Assembly (NCBI GenBank): GCA_029891345.1
Contig: CM057009.1
Span: 90,505,416-90,569,415, forward strand
DNA length: 64,000 nt
Direction: 5' to 3'
From: Dryococelus australis
Taxonomy: Eukaryota; Arthropoda; Insecta; Phasmatodea; Phasmatidae
In this document: one piece after another, positions 49,201 to 61,913 of the stretch
How positions within the stretch are numbered: the first letter of the stretch is position 1
Layout of the letters: every line of letters begins with the position of its first letter
Program-made: the position numbers and the translations under genes
Notes under the pieces: generated by a model
The model's database searches: none
Seen by the model: only the letters and a program-made list of their open reading frames with translations
What the model was told of the DNA's origin: nothing

Positions 49201-49672
49201 TATTCAACACATAAGTTGTAGTTCATTAAATTATTTTATAAACAGTCTGGCTGCTTGTCATTATCAAGGAAAATAAAAATAAAAATTTTAACATGGAATT
49301 TGATTGGAAACCATTATAATACAGATACAATAAAACACAATTACTTTTGTACTATACATAAAAATTATATTTGCTGTCAATTGAATGAAAATTGAATTTG
49401 CAGTTTTGTTAATTTTTTTTTTTGTTTATTTTGAGTCATTCGTAAAATTAAAATAAAGTGTCAAGCAACATTAAAATGTTATGTAATTGTGTTATTTAAA
49501 TTGCTGATGTTAATGTAATTGCAATTTTACACTTGTATTAACTTTTCTGGTTTTTACATCACATTTTAAAAGGATATTAAAATTTTTGTGTGGACTACAA
49601 ATTGTGTTCATATTATTGTCTTGAGTAATTGGCAAGCAATGAACACATTTAACATTTAAGTTGTTCTTGCAG
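43251..49672. other. long AT-rich end of the giant NOMO intron
   Basis: No transposon or exon was recognised. It holds a (TTA)n microsatellite at about 47898-47927, a T run of about 24 at 47397-47420 and another of about 18 at 48486-48503. It ends with the acceptor ttgttcttgcag before exon B. Confidence 0.5.
47898..47927. repeat. (TTA)n microsatellite
   Basis: About nine to ten TTA units by direct reading. Confidence 0.95.
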
Positions 49673-49961
49673 ATGATTTGATGTTTTCCACTGAAGATGT
49701 GAAAATCACTGCAAACACTCCTCAGCTTCCAGACATTTATCCAACTGCATACAAAGTGTGCGGTGTCGTGAACCCATATAGATTAACACAGAGCCAAGCG
49801 GATAAATTTCCATCGGCTGTTGTTTTTTCTAGTACCAATGATGGTAAAAAAATAGAAGTCCAAATTGAAGCAAAATCTGGGAAGTTCTGTCATTTTCTCA
49901 AAAGAGGAAATTATGAAGTTGTTGTTGTGGTGCCAGAAGATGAAAAAAGTAAAGGATTACG
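49673..49961 (+). CDS. NOMO: NOMO (nodal modulator) internal exon B
   Basis: It starts after ttgttcttgcag. With the G from exon A the frame gives DDLMFSTEDVKITANTPQLP, then DIYPTAYKVCGVVNPYRLTQ, and later KSGKFCHFLKRGNYEVVVVV and PEDEKSKGLR. The block VKI.xNTPQLPDI.....xVCG is diagnostic of NOMO (vertebrates have VTIKIAPNTPQLADI...SVCG). F(C)xFLxxGxYxVxVxVPE closes the domain. The donor CG|GTGAGT leaves phase 2. Order and phase fit exon A exactly. The next exon was not found in the remaining 14 kb, so the downstream intron probably runs past the window. Confidence 0.92.
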
Positions 49962-52144
49962 GTGAGTAAATTATAAATACATTATGTAATACATGTTTTG
50001 TGTCACAGTTTTGGCCTTTGGTATAATGTGGGGGAAGGAAGTGCATTTTGATGAACTGCAAAATAAACTGTAGTTATGGGCTTATCCTCATAAAATAGTA
50101 TATGCAAATAACAATTAGGTTTTGGTTAACATAAGTTGTAATTTCAATGTCTTTTCTGAATTCATTTTTATACTGTATATTAATTTTTAGTTTCCTAGCA
50201 TTTTGTCCTTGAATAAGCTTTCTACGTTTTTGCAAAAATGCTACTTTTGGTGTAGTTGTATACATCAGTAATTTTTTGTAAATTTACATTCTCAGTGTTT
50301 ACTATTGACATTTAGAAATTTTAGTATTAATACATTAGTAATTGTATCATCTTACATGGGATGCTCAAAAACCAATATCCTGTTGGAAAAGCTTGATTTT
50401 GGCTGTTTTGCTATTTTGCTGGTACAGTATGCATTTATCTCTTAATTATATTATGATGGACTATGGAATTGGTTTACCATTTTATTGAATACTTAAAAAA
50501 TTTGAAGTTTTGTGGGAATTTAAAAAATATATAATGACTTAAGATTCTATGGTATTTATTGGTAAAAGCAACTTTTTGGTGTAAAATTGATTATTTGATA
50601 AACAGCTGTTACAAAGCATAGGTCACATTTGCCTTTTTGTGTTAAAATTTGCTTTCTCTATATAATGGCAAGCTATAAGAAATTTTATTCACAAAGTGCA
50701 CTTGCTGAATCATTACTTAGATAATGCAGGAACACATGTATTTAGTAACAATAAATTCTACATGCCAGTGCAATTGAGTCATTTTCAAATTATTTGCAAC
50801 TTGCACTGTCAAAAAAAAGCAATTTGGATAAAATAAATATGGCTTATGTCATAAACTTTTATGAACATTGTAATATTAAACACTTATAATGGTTTATGAA
50901 ATATTTTTCATACATGCAGAAGTAAGTAAAAAAATGTTCATGATGACAGATATTTGCTCAGGAGTATTACCGGTTTTTGGCAACTGAATAAAAATATAAA
51001 TAGTGAAGATTTGATTTTAAAAAAATGTGATTCTATTTCATAATTATACTTTGAAAGATGCTTTAGGATCCAATTAACTTTGATGTTAATTAATATGTAT
51101 TATATTTTTCCTCTTAAAATATTTTACAAGTGGTAAATGTATTTTCTTTCAGATCTGGTTTTCCTTTTCTCTATCTCTTATGAGTGAATACATAATGAAT
51201 AAATATTAATTTGCTGATTTTATCATGCAAGATTGTTTTATTGCTAGCATTTTTAGCACAGAGGGAACCATGTGAGAACCTTCGTGTCCATTAGGCAATA
51301 CAGGAAGAAATATCTTCATTAACATTTTTAAACTTATTTATACGTAACATTTTTCTTTTTCACACCTTTTGTCTTTGTTCAAAGACATCTATGCGTACCT
51401 CAAAGTTAAAATACATGTTTGCCTTTTACTATTAATTTGTCTACTCCTGATTGGCAAACTCCAACATACCAGAACTGGGTATTTTTTCTTAGCTCACCTA
51501 AGTACTTGACCAAAATGTATGTATGTTATATGTTGTATTTTTTGAACTGAAGGTTCTTCAAGAATGACATCAGATGAATTTCTCTTTTCATCAGAATCAC
51601 TATAATACAGTAGAAACTTGTTACAACATTTCTCTAGGTCCCCAAGAAATGTCAGTCTTATATAAGGGAAAACATTGTCAGAGGGTAAATTTGTATTAAA
51701 AAACATTTTGTGGACCAAGAGAAGGCAGCATATTAAGCAGGAAAATGTAATAAAATGGGATGTTATAACATAGTTCCACTGTACTATATTTCATTGTAAA
51801 CTACCCTGTATTTTGCAGTAACATGATATTTACTTTTTGACTGCTTGATTTTGTTGTTTGTTGAAATTCCTGGGTCTAGATTTTCTGTTCTCCATTCTCG
51901 GTTACAACTGCATAGTTTCCCTTCTGTCCTTTTCTGTACAGAAGTATGATATTTGCTGGTAGTTGATGCAACCTCTGTTAGTTGCTGATATCTGGTGTGT
52001 TCCAGGAAGTGCCTTCAGTTTTATGGGTATTATTTCAGCCACTTTATCTATTTTGGATTGTATCACATAGAACAGATTCACATGAGAATGATTTTAAAAA
52101 ATTGAAAATTTTTTGGCATCAGGAATATAATTTCTGTGGAGTGG
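49962..52144 (+). other. NOMO: start of the next NOMO intron, AT-rich
   Basis: It begins GTGAGT. No exon continuing the NOMO frame in phase 2 was found. A pyrimidine-tract acceptor-like site at about 51152 (tttctttcag) leads to a stop within ten codons. Confidence 0.6.
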
Positions 52145-52391
52145 AGAGATTTGGGTGGCTCTTAACATTGAGGTCTTGAGAGCAGATTCTGTTGAACTGT
52201 GGTGAGTATGGAGCAGCACCAGAATGCAAGGGCAGGAGAAATGGGAGATCCCAGAGAAAACCCACATGCAAACGGCATCGCCCAGCACAATTACCACTCA
52301 CAAAAGTCCAGGGTTTGACCCTGCCAGGAGTCGAACCTGGTTTGCTTAGGAGGGAGGTGAGTAGTTTTACCACTACACCACCGCAGCCCCC
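52145..52391 (-). mobile_element. tRNA-derived SINE, copy 2
   Basis: On the minus strand the head reads gcggtggtgtagtggtaaaa with a good pol III A box and, about 35 bp on, a perfect B box ggttcgactcc. The body follows as in copy 1 and ends near ccaaatctctccactcc. It is opposite to copy 1 and to NOMO. No long simple-repeat tail has grown here. SINEs depend on a partner LINE, which was not seen in this window. Confidence 0.88.
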
Positions 52392-53621
52392 TATAATATC
52401 CATATGCAACATAATTGTTGGTGTTTATTTTGAGACCATCACCAGCTGCAGCGGCTGCCCCCTTACCATTAGAACTTTCTAAGAAAGATTGTGTGCCACA
52501 CAGAAAACCAAGATCAAACAATAGACAAGAAACAAGTAAACATTTTTCTTGTGTTGATACTGGGTTGATGGCCCATCAGAGAAAAAATTTATTCTTCTGG
52601 GAACTCTTCATTCAAAAATGAAAGAACAGGTCTCAAATGTACCTTTATAACAGCTGGGCTATGATGTACGTAGTGATTCTGAGATGGAAGCAAATGAAAT
52701 AGCCTTTGCTGTGTTCTCTTCTGCTAGACAAATTACTCCAGTGTGAATAAGTAGCCTGGTAATGTGATGCACCAAAATTTTAAGATTGGATTTCCGTGGC
52801 CAACCATGTATAATTTTCTGAAAAGACCGCAAGAACCACAGCTTCATTTTCCTTGACATACTCTTTACAAAAGTGGAAGTATAATGTTAAAAACATGTCT
52901 TTAAAGTTTTTCATTTTCTCTCAAAAACTTTCTTATAGATCTTCAACTGTTCCTGTTACATCTGTTTAGGATGCCACTTTAACGTTAGTAGGGATATTTA
53001 CTCGTCTTTAGTTTTATCCCAAATTTTTTTTATAGCTACCCCATTTTTTCCCAATAGTAATGTGGCACTACATTCAGAGATATCTTGCAGTCTGTATAGG
53101 CTGCACTGCATTTTCTGGTCTTGGCAAGAACCATTTGTTGCCTTTTAAATGAAGCTGGCCTAGAGGCACGGCATTCACTGTGTAGTTTGCCTTGGACCCC
53201 TTTGCATCATGGGGCGTGCTATCAATGGTATCAAGTGTTAATGGTGGAGAGAGGAATGGTGACTCATTGTGTTCTCTAAATCATTTGTGACAACTTCACA
53301 AATCATTTTAACACACACATCTCTAAAAACACAGTTTTATTTTAAAATGTTCTCTCAGGTTACTTCAAAAATTAACAGCAATAAAACAGTACATTTACTG
53401 AAAAGAGCATCAAACAATGTCTTGTGTGAACAATACTTGTATTGATTGAACCATACTTAGATTAAAAATCCCATTAAATGTAGCTGCAATTAAATACATT
53501 CTTTTAAGGCCTAAACAAATATTCCCAAAGTTAAAGTGGGGCAGTCAATTGACCCAAACACAGCCCTCACAATTTTAGAAATACTAAACAAATAGATGAT
53601 GATAAAAAACACAGTTAAAGA
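52392..53621. other. AT-rich intronic DNA
   Basis: A few open frames without motifs; nothing assignable. Confidence 0.4.
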
Positions 53622-53745
53622 GGGGCAGCCAATATGGTGTAATCTTGCAGACGTCAGAATCAGCGACTGGAAATCACAGCTTGGTTTTGCTCAATTGGTA
53701 GAGACATGAAACTTAAAAAGGTGCCATATTTAAAAAAAAAAAAAA
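53622..53745. repeat. dispersed repeat ending in poly-A, copy 1
   Basis: Similar to 59236-59352 in the same orientation: ggggcagcc, cagacgtcagaat, ggaaatcacagct, ggttttg.tcaat and acatgaaacttaaa, then ggtgccatatt and an A run. The A tail suggests a retroposed sequence. Confidence 0.8.
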
Positions 53746-55424
53746 AAGAATTCAAGTCTTGGGTCAGTTCTTCATTTTAATTTTAAATTTCAAACAACTG
53801 GTTCGTAATCTTTCAACATTGAATAGTCACGAACAGTCAGCTTTTAATAAGACAAACAAAGATGAGTGTCGCAGTAGTTAATTTATTATTAATGAAACTA
53901 AAAGTTTGCATCGTGATAAAATTATGAGCATGTCGCATGCTCTTCATTCATGGGCTTGTAGTAAACTGTTAGTGGGCAGTAGGCACTCAGAGCTCACATC
54001 GCCACATGCCTACCCCCACTCTTCGCGCCAGGGTGCCAAAAACGTGACCAAAGAAGGGTATGGCTTAGCCCGAAATCCTGTCGCAACCACCTCCTACACC
54101 ATGCCGAAATGTGTCGTAACAAAATTAATTGAATTTCTAGAACATTCTCAAAATGAAAAGATGTCTATGAAAGTAGTTAAAAGCTTTTATATCCAAATGC
54201 TGATGCAAACTTAACTACTTCAGAAAAAGCAAATGTATTACACATAAACATTTTAACATGGCCAAAACTTAAAGTACTGATAAGATATTACAACTTCTCA
54301 CAAAACAAAAGAAAGTTAACCAGAATGTCCATTTTTAATTATTATTTATAACTTGCATCATTACATTACCCCTCTCTGTTTGAGAAAGATTTTGGAGAAA
54401 CATTTCCCAAATTGAAACCTACTTTTTATGTGGCTATCCTGTAGACTACTGTGATGCTATTCTATACGTACAGTTTAAGTTTACAATTTGATAACAAAAC
54501 TCAATCATGTAACAAAAAATTTTCACTTCACATCTTAAAGAAGAGCCCTCAAGATAATCTACTGGGATGCTGCAAAAAATTACACATATCACTTATCCAT
54601 ATTTCAATTACAGTCAAATGTTATTTCTCAATTACGATTGTGTGTGTACACACAATGTACGCCAATGATTATTCTAGGCAGACTGCTCATTACTACTCTA
54701 GTTCCTTGCTGAGATCAGCACACAACACTTATAAAAGGGACCCAGGTCTGCCTAAAAATTACAAAAAATTACTGCCATTTTCATTAGGCCAGTGCTGACA
54801 AAAAGGGGCCTCATACCGTTCCCAACCCAAAAACTCAACACTTAGTGCTAATAATCCAAGTGCACCATAAAAACTGGATCAACGTCTTACCCTGGTATAT
54901 CTATATTATTAAGGCCAAACACACAACCACCCTTCAACATTTGTATTGCTAAAAAAAAGTCTTATATCCTCAATTCATCTTAATAAACAACACATCATGA
55001 ACAGTTATTATAGGCACCCCCCCCCCCCGCCCCTTTACACTCGCACAATAACCTTGCACTACTTGTATTGTGCTCTTTACAAATCTTGTCTGGTGTAACA
55101 CAGTAGCTGTTCCTAATATCAGATTTTATTAATTATATGCATGTTGTTTTACCCCACCCCCTAACCACCCTGCCAGCTGCATCTTTCTTGCATCTTTGGA
55201 CAAATTTTCTTTTCCCAAAATGTTTCAAAACTGTTTAAAGTTTCCTCTATTAACAATACCATTTATGTTTAATGCCAAGTGAAGGAAATAAAAACAATCA
55301 AGATATTAAACATTTTGTATCAGTCTGTGAATTAACCTCCAGAATCATTTAGAATTCTGGTGTACAATTGTTACAACAAATTAATATATTAAACTCCATT
55401 AATAACCCTGCCTGGTGATATTAC
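53746..55424. other. AT-rich intronic DNA
   Basis: Open frames at 53906-54214 and 54451-54798 have no recognised motif or splice context. A 12-C run lies at 55017-55028. A block at about 54325-54370 resembles 59360-59405 (cattt.ttattatta.taactt.catcattac), so the repeat pair may extend beyond its poly-A. Confidence 0.35.
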
Positions 55425-55953
55425 TTCCATACTGCGAACCTCCAATGTAGAGCCAGTAATAGTCATACATAGAAACTTCAGCTTGCAACCCACAAAAAAA
55501 TACAAAATATTGCACATCTTCAACTTATCAACATTACAAAAAAACAATACACAAGATAATCCCTTTTCACATACAACATTACACAAAAAAAGTCATAATA
55601 TTACCTGTAAGTTATGCACACGAAACTTACACAATATTACCCAACAGCAACATGGTCATAATCAAATTTTAAAATATGATTTGCAGTACTACTCCATACT
55701 GCGAACCTCCAATGTAGAGCCAGTAATAGTAATACATAGAAACTTCAGCTTGCAACCCACAAAAAAATACAAAATATTGCACATCTTCAACTTAACATTA
55801 CAAAAAAACAATACACAAGATAATCCCTTTTCACACACAACATTACACAAAAAAGCCATAATATTACCTATAGGTTATGCACACGAAATTTACACAATAT
55901 TACCCAACAGCAACATGGTCATAATCAAATTTTAAAATATGGTTTGCAGTACT
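55425..55953. repeat. 267-bp tandem duplication
   Basis: Copy 1 is about 55425-55691 and copy 2 about 55692-55953. Both start ccatactgcgaacctccaat and end aaaatatg.tttgcagtact. They differ by a few substitutions and small indels (for example 55529 region cttatcaac against cttaac). The unit has no known identity. Confidence 0.93.
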
Positions 55954-57122
55954 CCTATGTATTACCTGAAAATATTTTTCATTAAATGTTATTACATTTA
56001 GTTTTAAAAAAAGACTGTTGCATTTACATTCAGTTTTATAGTTTGACAAAGCCACAGAAAACATTTGCATTAAAACTAACGTTCACAATTGTTATTGTCC
56101 TAGATAATCATACCTAGCAAATTAAATCACTGAGTACATAATGATGCCGGCTAACAGCCAGTGGTGCTAGAGCCTATGATGGCGCTCATGTGTCACGTGT
56201 CCCGCATGTGCGCAAGGAGGCCGGCAATTTTGAACTTTCCTATAAATGTTAACTTCAAGGTAAAATGTGTTATATTGTCTTTACAGTGTTTAAAATTGCT
56301 TGGTTATGAATATTCAAAGTGCCTGCGACACCGAGCTTAAGAACACTTTATTTCCGGCATGAACGCCATCACAAAGAGACATTAAAATAATATTGAAATT
56401 CGTAACAAAATTATAGAAATGTAAAACAATATCTAAATTAATTTGTGCCATTTTATTTTCAATATAAAATATTTCACTCTGCGTGCATAGCACTTCCGTT
56501 TATGTGAACCCCGTAGGCGGCCATGATAGGTCCATGCGACACTTGTATCTGGACAGTCTGTTAAGTAGAACTGGCGAGGTAAGACACTGTCACATGTGCA
56601 CTACAATTTTTGTTCACTGATTTCGGTTTCCATAGTCAATGTAGTTTACCAGTTAATCTTTACTTGCGTACGTTTTTGCCAGACATTTTCCCCAGCATTA
56701 TGCTTCCGCTTTACTAATTCTTACCCCCTTGTGGCATTTTTAACTTAATCGAGAAGGAAGAGAGAGATGTCGGAGGGGTCACACGACCCGCGCGTTTGGA
56801 ATCGGACACTATCTGCCTTTTTTTTTTTTTATGGCATTTCAGTGTAACTTCTGCATAATTGTTACATGCAATTTTAACAGCTTTATTTTTATGTATGTAT
56901 TTAAGGGTAATGTTCGTGTTTGAATATTTTACGGCATCATGTATAACCACGTGGCTGACTGAAGCAAAGTCTTTATATATGCCATCATTGCATTTTAAGA
57001 GCTTATTTGTATAACATTGTATGTACAATCATTTATTTCAGGTTTCTATGTCATTTTTATTCGGGGTTCAATGTATTTCTCACGTAAATTGATGCTTTTA
57101 CTTGACCACGCGGTCACAGTAA
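55954..57122. other. intronic DNA, mixed composition
   Basis: No coding recognised. A GC-richer patch at about 56150-56220 and another at 56480-56580 may be old repeat fragments. Confidence 0.35.
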
Positions 57123-57450
57123 TGTTTGATTTCACCGCCATCATGCATGTTACAAGCCTGTAACGACTCTAATCATAAAGAGAATCACTTGCTCAACACG
57201 AGTAATATTTTTCTGAATTTAATTTGCTGTTTCCACGCAGAAATATTGCAATTTCACCTGCACCAGGTGGTCCGCTACAAACTGCATCCAGCAGCATCTG
57301 CGCCACCTAAACTTGTTTTCACACATGTGTGTGTTTATTGTGAATATTCATCTCGTGTCCCATCTTAGTTCATGTATCATTCTAGGGTCTATGTAATTGT
57401 GTAATTAGTGTACGGTGCAATTATTCCTATCTTAGCCGGCTCTGTGTATA
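57123..57450. repeat. repeat family with flipped module, copy B, segment Y
   Basis: Same-orientation partner of 32055-32370; see that entry. It ends at tcttagccggctct, where segment X begins. Confidence 0.7.
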
Positions 57451-58041
57451 GGCTGCCACCACACTAACCACGTGCTGGAGGGTGAGCCCCGATGAGTTTG
57501 TGTGAGTGATGCAGAGCAATCACGCGGGTTAATGTGTATTAAGGGTTTTCATTTATAATTCACCGTGTCCTGTCTTCAGGGAAAAACCGTCAGTCCACCC
57601 TAGCGGCTGTCGGCCCTCTTCCCTTGTGAAGACTGTGCTTTCACGCACCTCAGTGAGATCATCCATTTAGGCGTGCGCTAGATTAATTATGGGCTGGGGA
57701 ACATCCAAGTGGAATTGGCTAGTCATGACTGAGATAACCATTTCATTGGCACGTTGATGTGTATGAACAGTATCAATAAAAACAAATCTACAGTGAACTC
57801 AATTTTTATTCAGTAGTGACAGTGTCCTAGCCACATATGTTTTATCAATTGTTTATTTCAGTGATTTTATTAAAAGTGTTTGCCAACGTGTTTGCAAGTA
57901 CATGCGGGTGAGACAGACACACAGAACCCACAACATCCCTGAGAACCCTGAGTCTCAATAGTGCGGTGATTGGGAAGCACCGCTGGTGCCCAAATTACCA
58001 GTAAGTATTTGTGTCATCGTTCGTCTCGTGTCTCACCTGAC
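57436..58041. repeat. repeat family with flipped module, copy B, segment X (inverted)
   Basis: Its reverse complement aligns with 31499-32052. The junction with Y is the short palindrome tagccggct. No protein is encoded. Confidence 0.75.
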
Positions 58042-59235
58042 CGCATCAATATTATTGCAATTACTTTAGCCCATACACCTTGAATTGTTTTAGAACATAA
58101 CCTATATTCTTATGTTTATAAAGAGATAAATTTTATAAGCATTACTACCTTAGTATAAAAACCTTATTTCTTTTATACATTCCGTCACCCACAAATTATC
58201 CTATGCCTGTTTTCACTGGAACTTTATCAGTGTTCATTACCTTTGCATTCTTTCTCTGGGCTGTAGCTTGCTTCTTCACAAATTTAGAAAACATGTCAAG
58301 CATTACAAATATACATTCTACACCCCCCTTACCCCCCCCCCCCCCCCCCCCACCACTCCTTATCATCCTTCCTCATGACAGAGCACCAAACACATCTGTT
58401 CATACAATTTCCAACTTAACTGCCAGTTCCCTCTTTTGTTCGTGGATTGGTACACACACACCCTGTCAATTTCTTGAATATGTCTTACACTTGTCCTTGT
58501 TGTGTAGAAACAAGTTCCTTTACATGTTGGTGTGCTACCTGAATTTTTACATTAGTTTCCAAATCCTTTTAATTTTGTATACAGTTTCCAATTTATTTTG
58601 ACATTTTACAATTTCACTTTTCTTCATCGAAACTTCGTTTGACAATTCTACCACCCTGATGTCACACTGGTTTGCTTTGTTTACACATTTCTCCCAGACC
58701 TTTTGACATTTAGGTCCAATTTTAAATCTGCAAGACTCTTAGTATTACTATCTACTGCACTCTGCACTTTGTTTACAGTAAATTTCAACTGTTGAAATAA
58801 ATTTTTCTGTTCAGTCATGAGCTATAGGAGCAGGCTTATTTGTTCACTAATTTCAGACTTCTCTTTTCTCCATTTTTCCTGTTTCTATTACCAAGACCTG
58901 AACCCAAAGTGTTTACTTCCATATCAGATAAGTTTACATCTGTTTACTTTCCAAAACCTAAAAAATTGTCACCTTCACTTACTTGTGTTCCTTATTGTGT
59001 ACTCGCTATAATGAATGGCAAAATTTAATACACTAGAAACAATGACAAAAAAAAGACATATTACAACAAGAAATTTACAATGTTCACATTTGCGATTTTT
59101 TTCGGCATGTTTCCCACATCATCCCATGTTGAATCAATGTTTACCTGTGTGTTGATCTTCTCTCAGGGTCTTTAATTTCACCGTGGCCAAAACAGAAGTT
59201 CTGGTGACTGCTACAATTTATATGCAGCACCACAT
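58042..59235. other. intronic DNA with a 20-C run
   Basis: C homopolymer at 58332-58351. A 132-codon open frame at 58203-58601 is opened by low-complexity proline codons from that run and flanking hydrophobic codons; it is not a credible gene. Confidence 0.4.
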
Positions 59236-59352
59236 CTGGGGCAGCCGTGTTTGTAATGTCGCAGACGTCAGAATTGATGATTGGAAATCACAGCTCGGTT
59301 TTGTTCAATAAATAGACACATGAAACTTAAAAGGTGCCATATTAAAAAAAAA
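59236..59352. repeat. dispersed repeat ending in poly-A, copy 2
   Basis: Partner of 53622-53745 in the same orientation, with a shorter A tail. Confidence 0.8.
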
Positions 59353-60124
59353 ATTCCCAAATTACCATTTATTATTATTATTAATAACTTTCATCATTAC
59401 AAAGGCTATACATAGCCCCCACAAGTGTTAAAATTACAGAACACATTAAAAGACATTAAAATTCATTGGAAAATACCCTGAGCCACATAGCACCAAATAT
59501 AAATTAAAATGATGTGTTAGGGAAGCACTCTATTCTGCATTTAACTGGGCCATGAGTGTCGTGTCTCGCATTGTTGAAAAAATTATTGTCTTCAATATCA
59601 GCAAAACTATTATGCAAGAAACGGGACTGCCACACACAAAATAAACACAATCCTACACATTAAAATGAAATGCTACTGCTGTGAAGTGGCTTCAGTTAAA
59701 CCAAATCATAATCTTGAACAGTGACCAAAACCTTAATTTCGAAAAATCTTTACACAACAGCACATCCCAAATATAAGTCACACTATGCCACAATAATAAA
59801 AAAACTACCTGCACACAGATACTGGCCTACCACTGACACAATCACTCATGACTCACCGTACAACATTCAACATTCAGAAGAAGGTGCTCAGCTCGTTCAA
59901 GAAAGGGGCGAAAAGAAGAGACCCGGAGAGGCTGATGCCTCACATTATAAGCACTGGCTAGGCTTGCAGAATTAAAATGCACATGCATGGGGAATGAGGG
60001 ACCAAAGAGGTTAAGACAAAGAAGGAAAACAGCAGAAGGAAGCTGAGCATACACGCGAGGATGCTGGAGACAGATGTTGCAGATTGCACCTCTGAGTTGA
60101 GTGGAAAAAATGCACATTCTTAAT
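59353..60124. other. AT-rich intronic DNA
   Basis: Short open frames lack motifs. No other feature was seen. Confidence 0.35.
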
Positions 60125-60680
60125 GCAGATGATGGTCACAGCAAAGTTTAGTCCCACAGTGTGGGAAATGCAGCAGTCCTAAACTGATTCATGAATGCCA
60201 TGTGTCCTGGACACCAGGTGTTATGGTATGGGGCGCCATCAGTTATTACTCCTGTTCACGTCCCATAGTTGCTAAAGGCATAGAGACAGTACAGCGATAA
60301 GTCAATAAGGTTCTGCAGCCCCATTTTTTGCCATGTCTGTGCAGCATATCCAACACTTTCATGCAGCAAGTTAATGCTCATGCCCATCATCCAACAGGTT
60401 CTACAATATGTGGACACCATTCCTTGGCCTGCCAGGCCTCCAGATTTGTCTCCTATTGAACATGTATGGGAAATAATTGGGTGACATTTGCACCAGTGTC
60501 AATCACCTGCACAAACAGTGGCTGATCTGTGTGTGCAGTTGTAGGAAGCATGGTGGTATATGCCTCAGGACACTATCCGCCACCTGTATAGTTGAAAAGC
60601 CTCAGCCTCACTTTCTTGCTGCCTGTGTAGCTGCAAGAGGAGCTTTACTCCTTATTGAATATGTGCTTTGCAGATACTAA
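60125..60680 (+). pseudogene. Tc1-like transposase relic (C-terminal half)
   Basis: The + strand reads WTPGVMVWGAISYYSRSPIV (family G..VWG.I). A damaged stretch then holds QQVNAHAHH for the family QQDNAxxH, so the second catalytic Asp has become Val. IEHVWEIIG keeps the Glu of PIExxWD. The relic ends AQTVADLCVQL and MPQDTIRHLYS, then LAACVAARGALLLIEYVL. Several stops and frameshifts occur. It belongs to a different Tc1 subfamily from the relic at 35420. Confidence 0.8.
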
Positions 60681-60710
60681 ATAATGTGCCCACTATGCAT
60701 GAAAGACTAA

Positions 60711-61913
60711 TTCCCGGTTGTACCAACATCTTACCTGATCCGAGATTGAATGATGCTAGTTCTGAACAAGGATTCAATTCGATCTTGGTTCCATTGTGAA
60801 AGTGTTGCATCAACAAAATTGCATGGTTTTGGATCTCCGATTCGTCTATCTTTGTTCCAAATTTAGAGATTGAGATTACGTATGCGACAAATTTTTCTAT
60901 TGGTTCGTAGTATATGACATGAATGTAGGCGTAGTTTTGTGTGTGTTTACCTAGAAATTCTCTATGAAGCCTCCGCAACTGCTATTTATTTTATTTTATG
61001 GAGACAAATTATAGATGAAGCTGCAAGTGGTTCGAAACTAAATATTTTTACAGAAGACGAGAAAAGAGTAATTGTTGACTTGATAGAAAACAAATTGAAT
61101 GTCATTAAATGTGGAAAAACTGGACTTCTTTTATTCAAAACAGAAAGATGAGGAATGGAAGACCCTAGACAATGTTTTATTATATTGAATGCACTGAAAA
61201 TTTTTTGTTTCAATGGTTTTGTTGATTGGAAAAATAATGCACAAACTTTTTTCATTATTTTTAATACCAATGTTATCATAGAACTAGATCTGCGATGTTT
61301 TATCAGTTTTAAGTGAATTATTGCTCTATGAATTTTACTGAATAATATTCAAGTGCGTATAATGTTGTTTTAATTTCCTAAGAAAACAATTGTACTTAGT
61401 TCTATTTGTTGGTGTATTTTCAAACTACATTTGTCGGTGAAGGCTGTTCGATAGTTAGCATGTGCGGAAAATTAGGACAGTTTCTGATATTTTGAATGAC
61501 TTCCAGTTTTACATTTCTGCTCAGAAGGATAAGCATAAATTTCGTTCTCTCTTTACAAAACATTACCACATCTTCAATTAAATAAATACAATTGATCTTA
61601 AGCATTTGTAAAAAAAAGTTTCATTTACATTTTACAATGGTAAACAACAACTGAATTCATTTTTAAACTATTTAAATATTACTAAGTTTATTCGTATTAA
61701 ATAAATATATTTAACAATGCTTTAAATTCACATAAACCTAGATTCAATAGACTTTTATTCTTCTCTAATCTTGGATCGAGAATTCAAACCACCGAATTCG
61801 GCGGTTCGAAATGAAGTGCATCTCGATCTTCAGTCAAGCTCTGAACAGTTTTCTGTGTCGATCTTAGATCCAATCTCGGATCTAGTTTCGAACCACGATG
61901 GTGCAACTGGCCA
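60711..61913 (+). mobile_element. PIF/Harbinger-like element carrying a Myb/SANT relic
   Basis: Candidate ends are inverted: tcccggttgtaccaacat at the left and, from 61913 on the minus strand, tggccagttgcaccatc. Both are followed within about 35 bp by atccgagattg. Flanking TAA (60708-60710) and TAG (61915-61917) are close to the 3-bp TWA duplication of PIF/Harbinger. Both inner ends are rich in gatcgagat-type words. No DDE transposase is present, so it is non-autonomous. Confidence 0.5.
61030..61190 (+). pseudogene. Myb/SANT-like DNA-binding domain relic
   Basis: A frame reads KLNIFTEDEKRVIVDLIENK and then LNVIKCGKTG. A one-frame shift then continues SKQKDEEWKTLDNVL. This is the N-terminal half of the Myb/SANT-like fold common in arthropod proteins and in Harbinger Myb-like ORFs (family FT.eEk..lv.Lv..y..viE.k.tD......Kn.aW..i). 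The conserved Trp of the third part is present, and a stop follows at once. It is a decayed transposon gene or a captured host domain. Confidence 0.5.

Noticed and set aside
51145..51185. Next NOMO exon after the acceptor-like tttctttcag
   Set aside because: In the required phase the frame meets a stop within ten codons and shows no NOMO pattern.
52310..52391. A genuine tRNA gene on the minus strand (good A and B boxes)
   Set aside because: No cloverleaf or acceptor stem can be drawn and the body matches the SINE copy at 33916, so it is a SINE head.
58203..58601. 132-codon open frame as a gene
   Set aside because: It is held open by a 20-C run coding prolines and by low-complexity hydrophobic codons. 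It has no motif or splice context.
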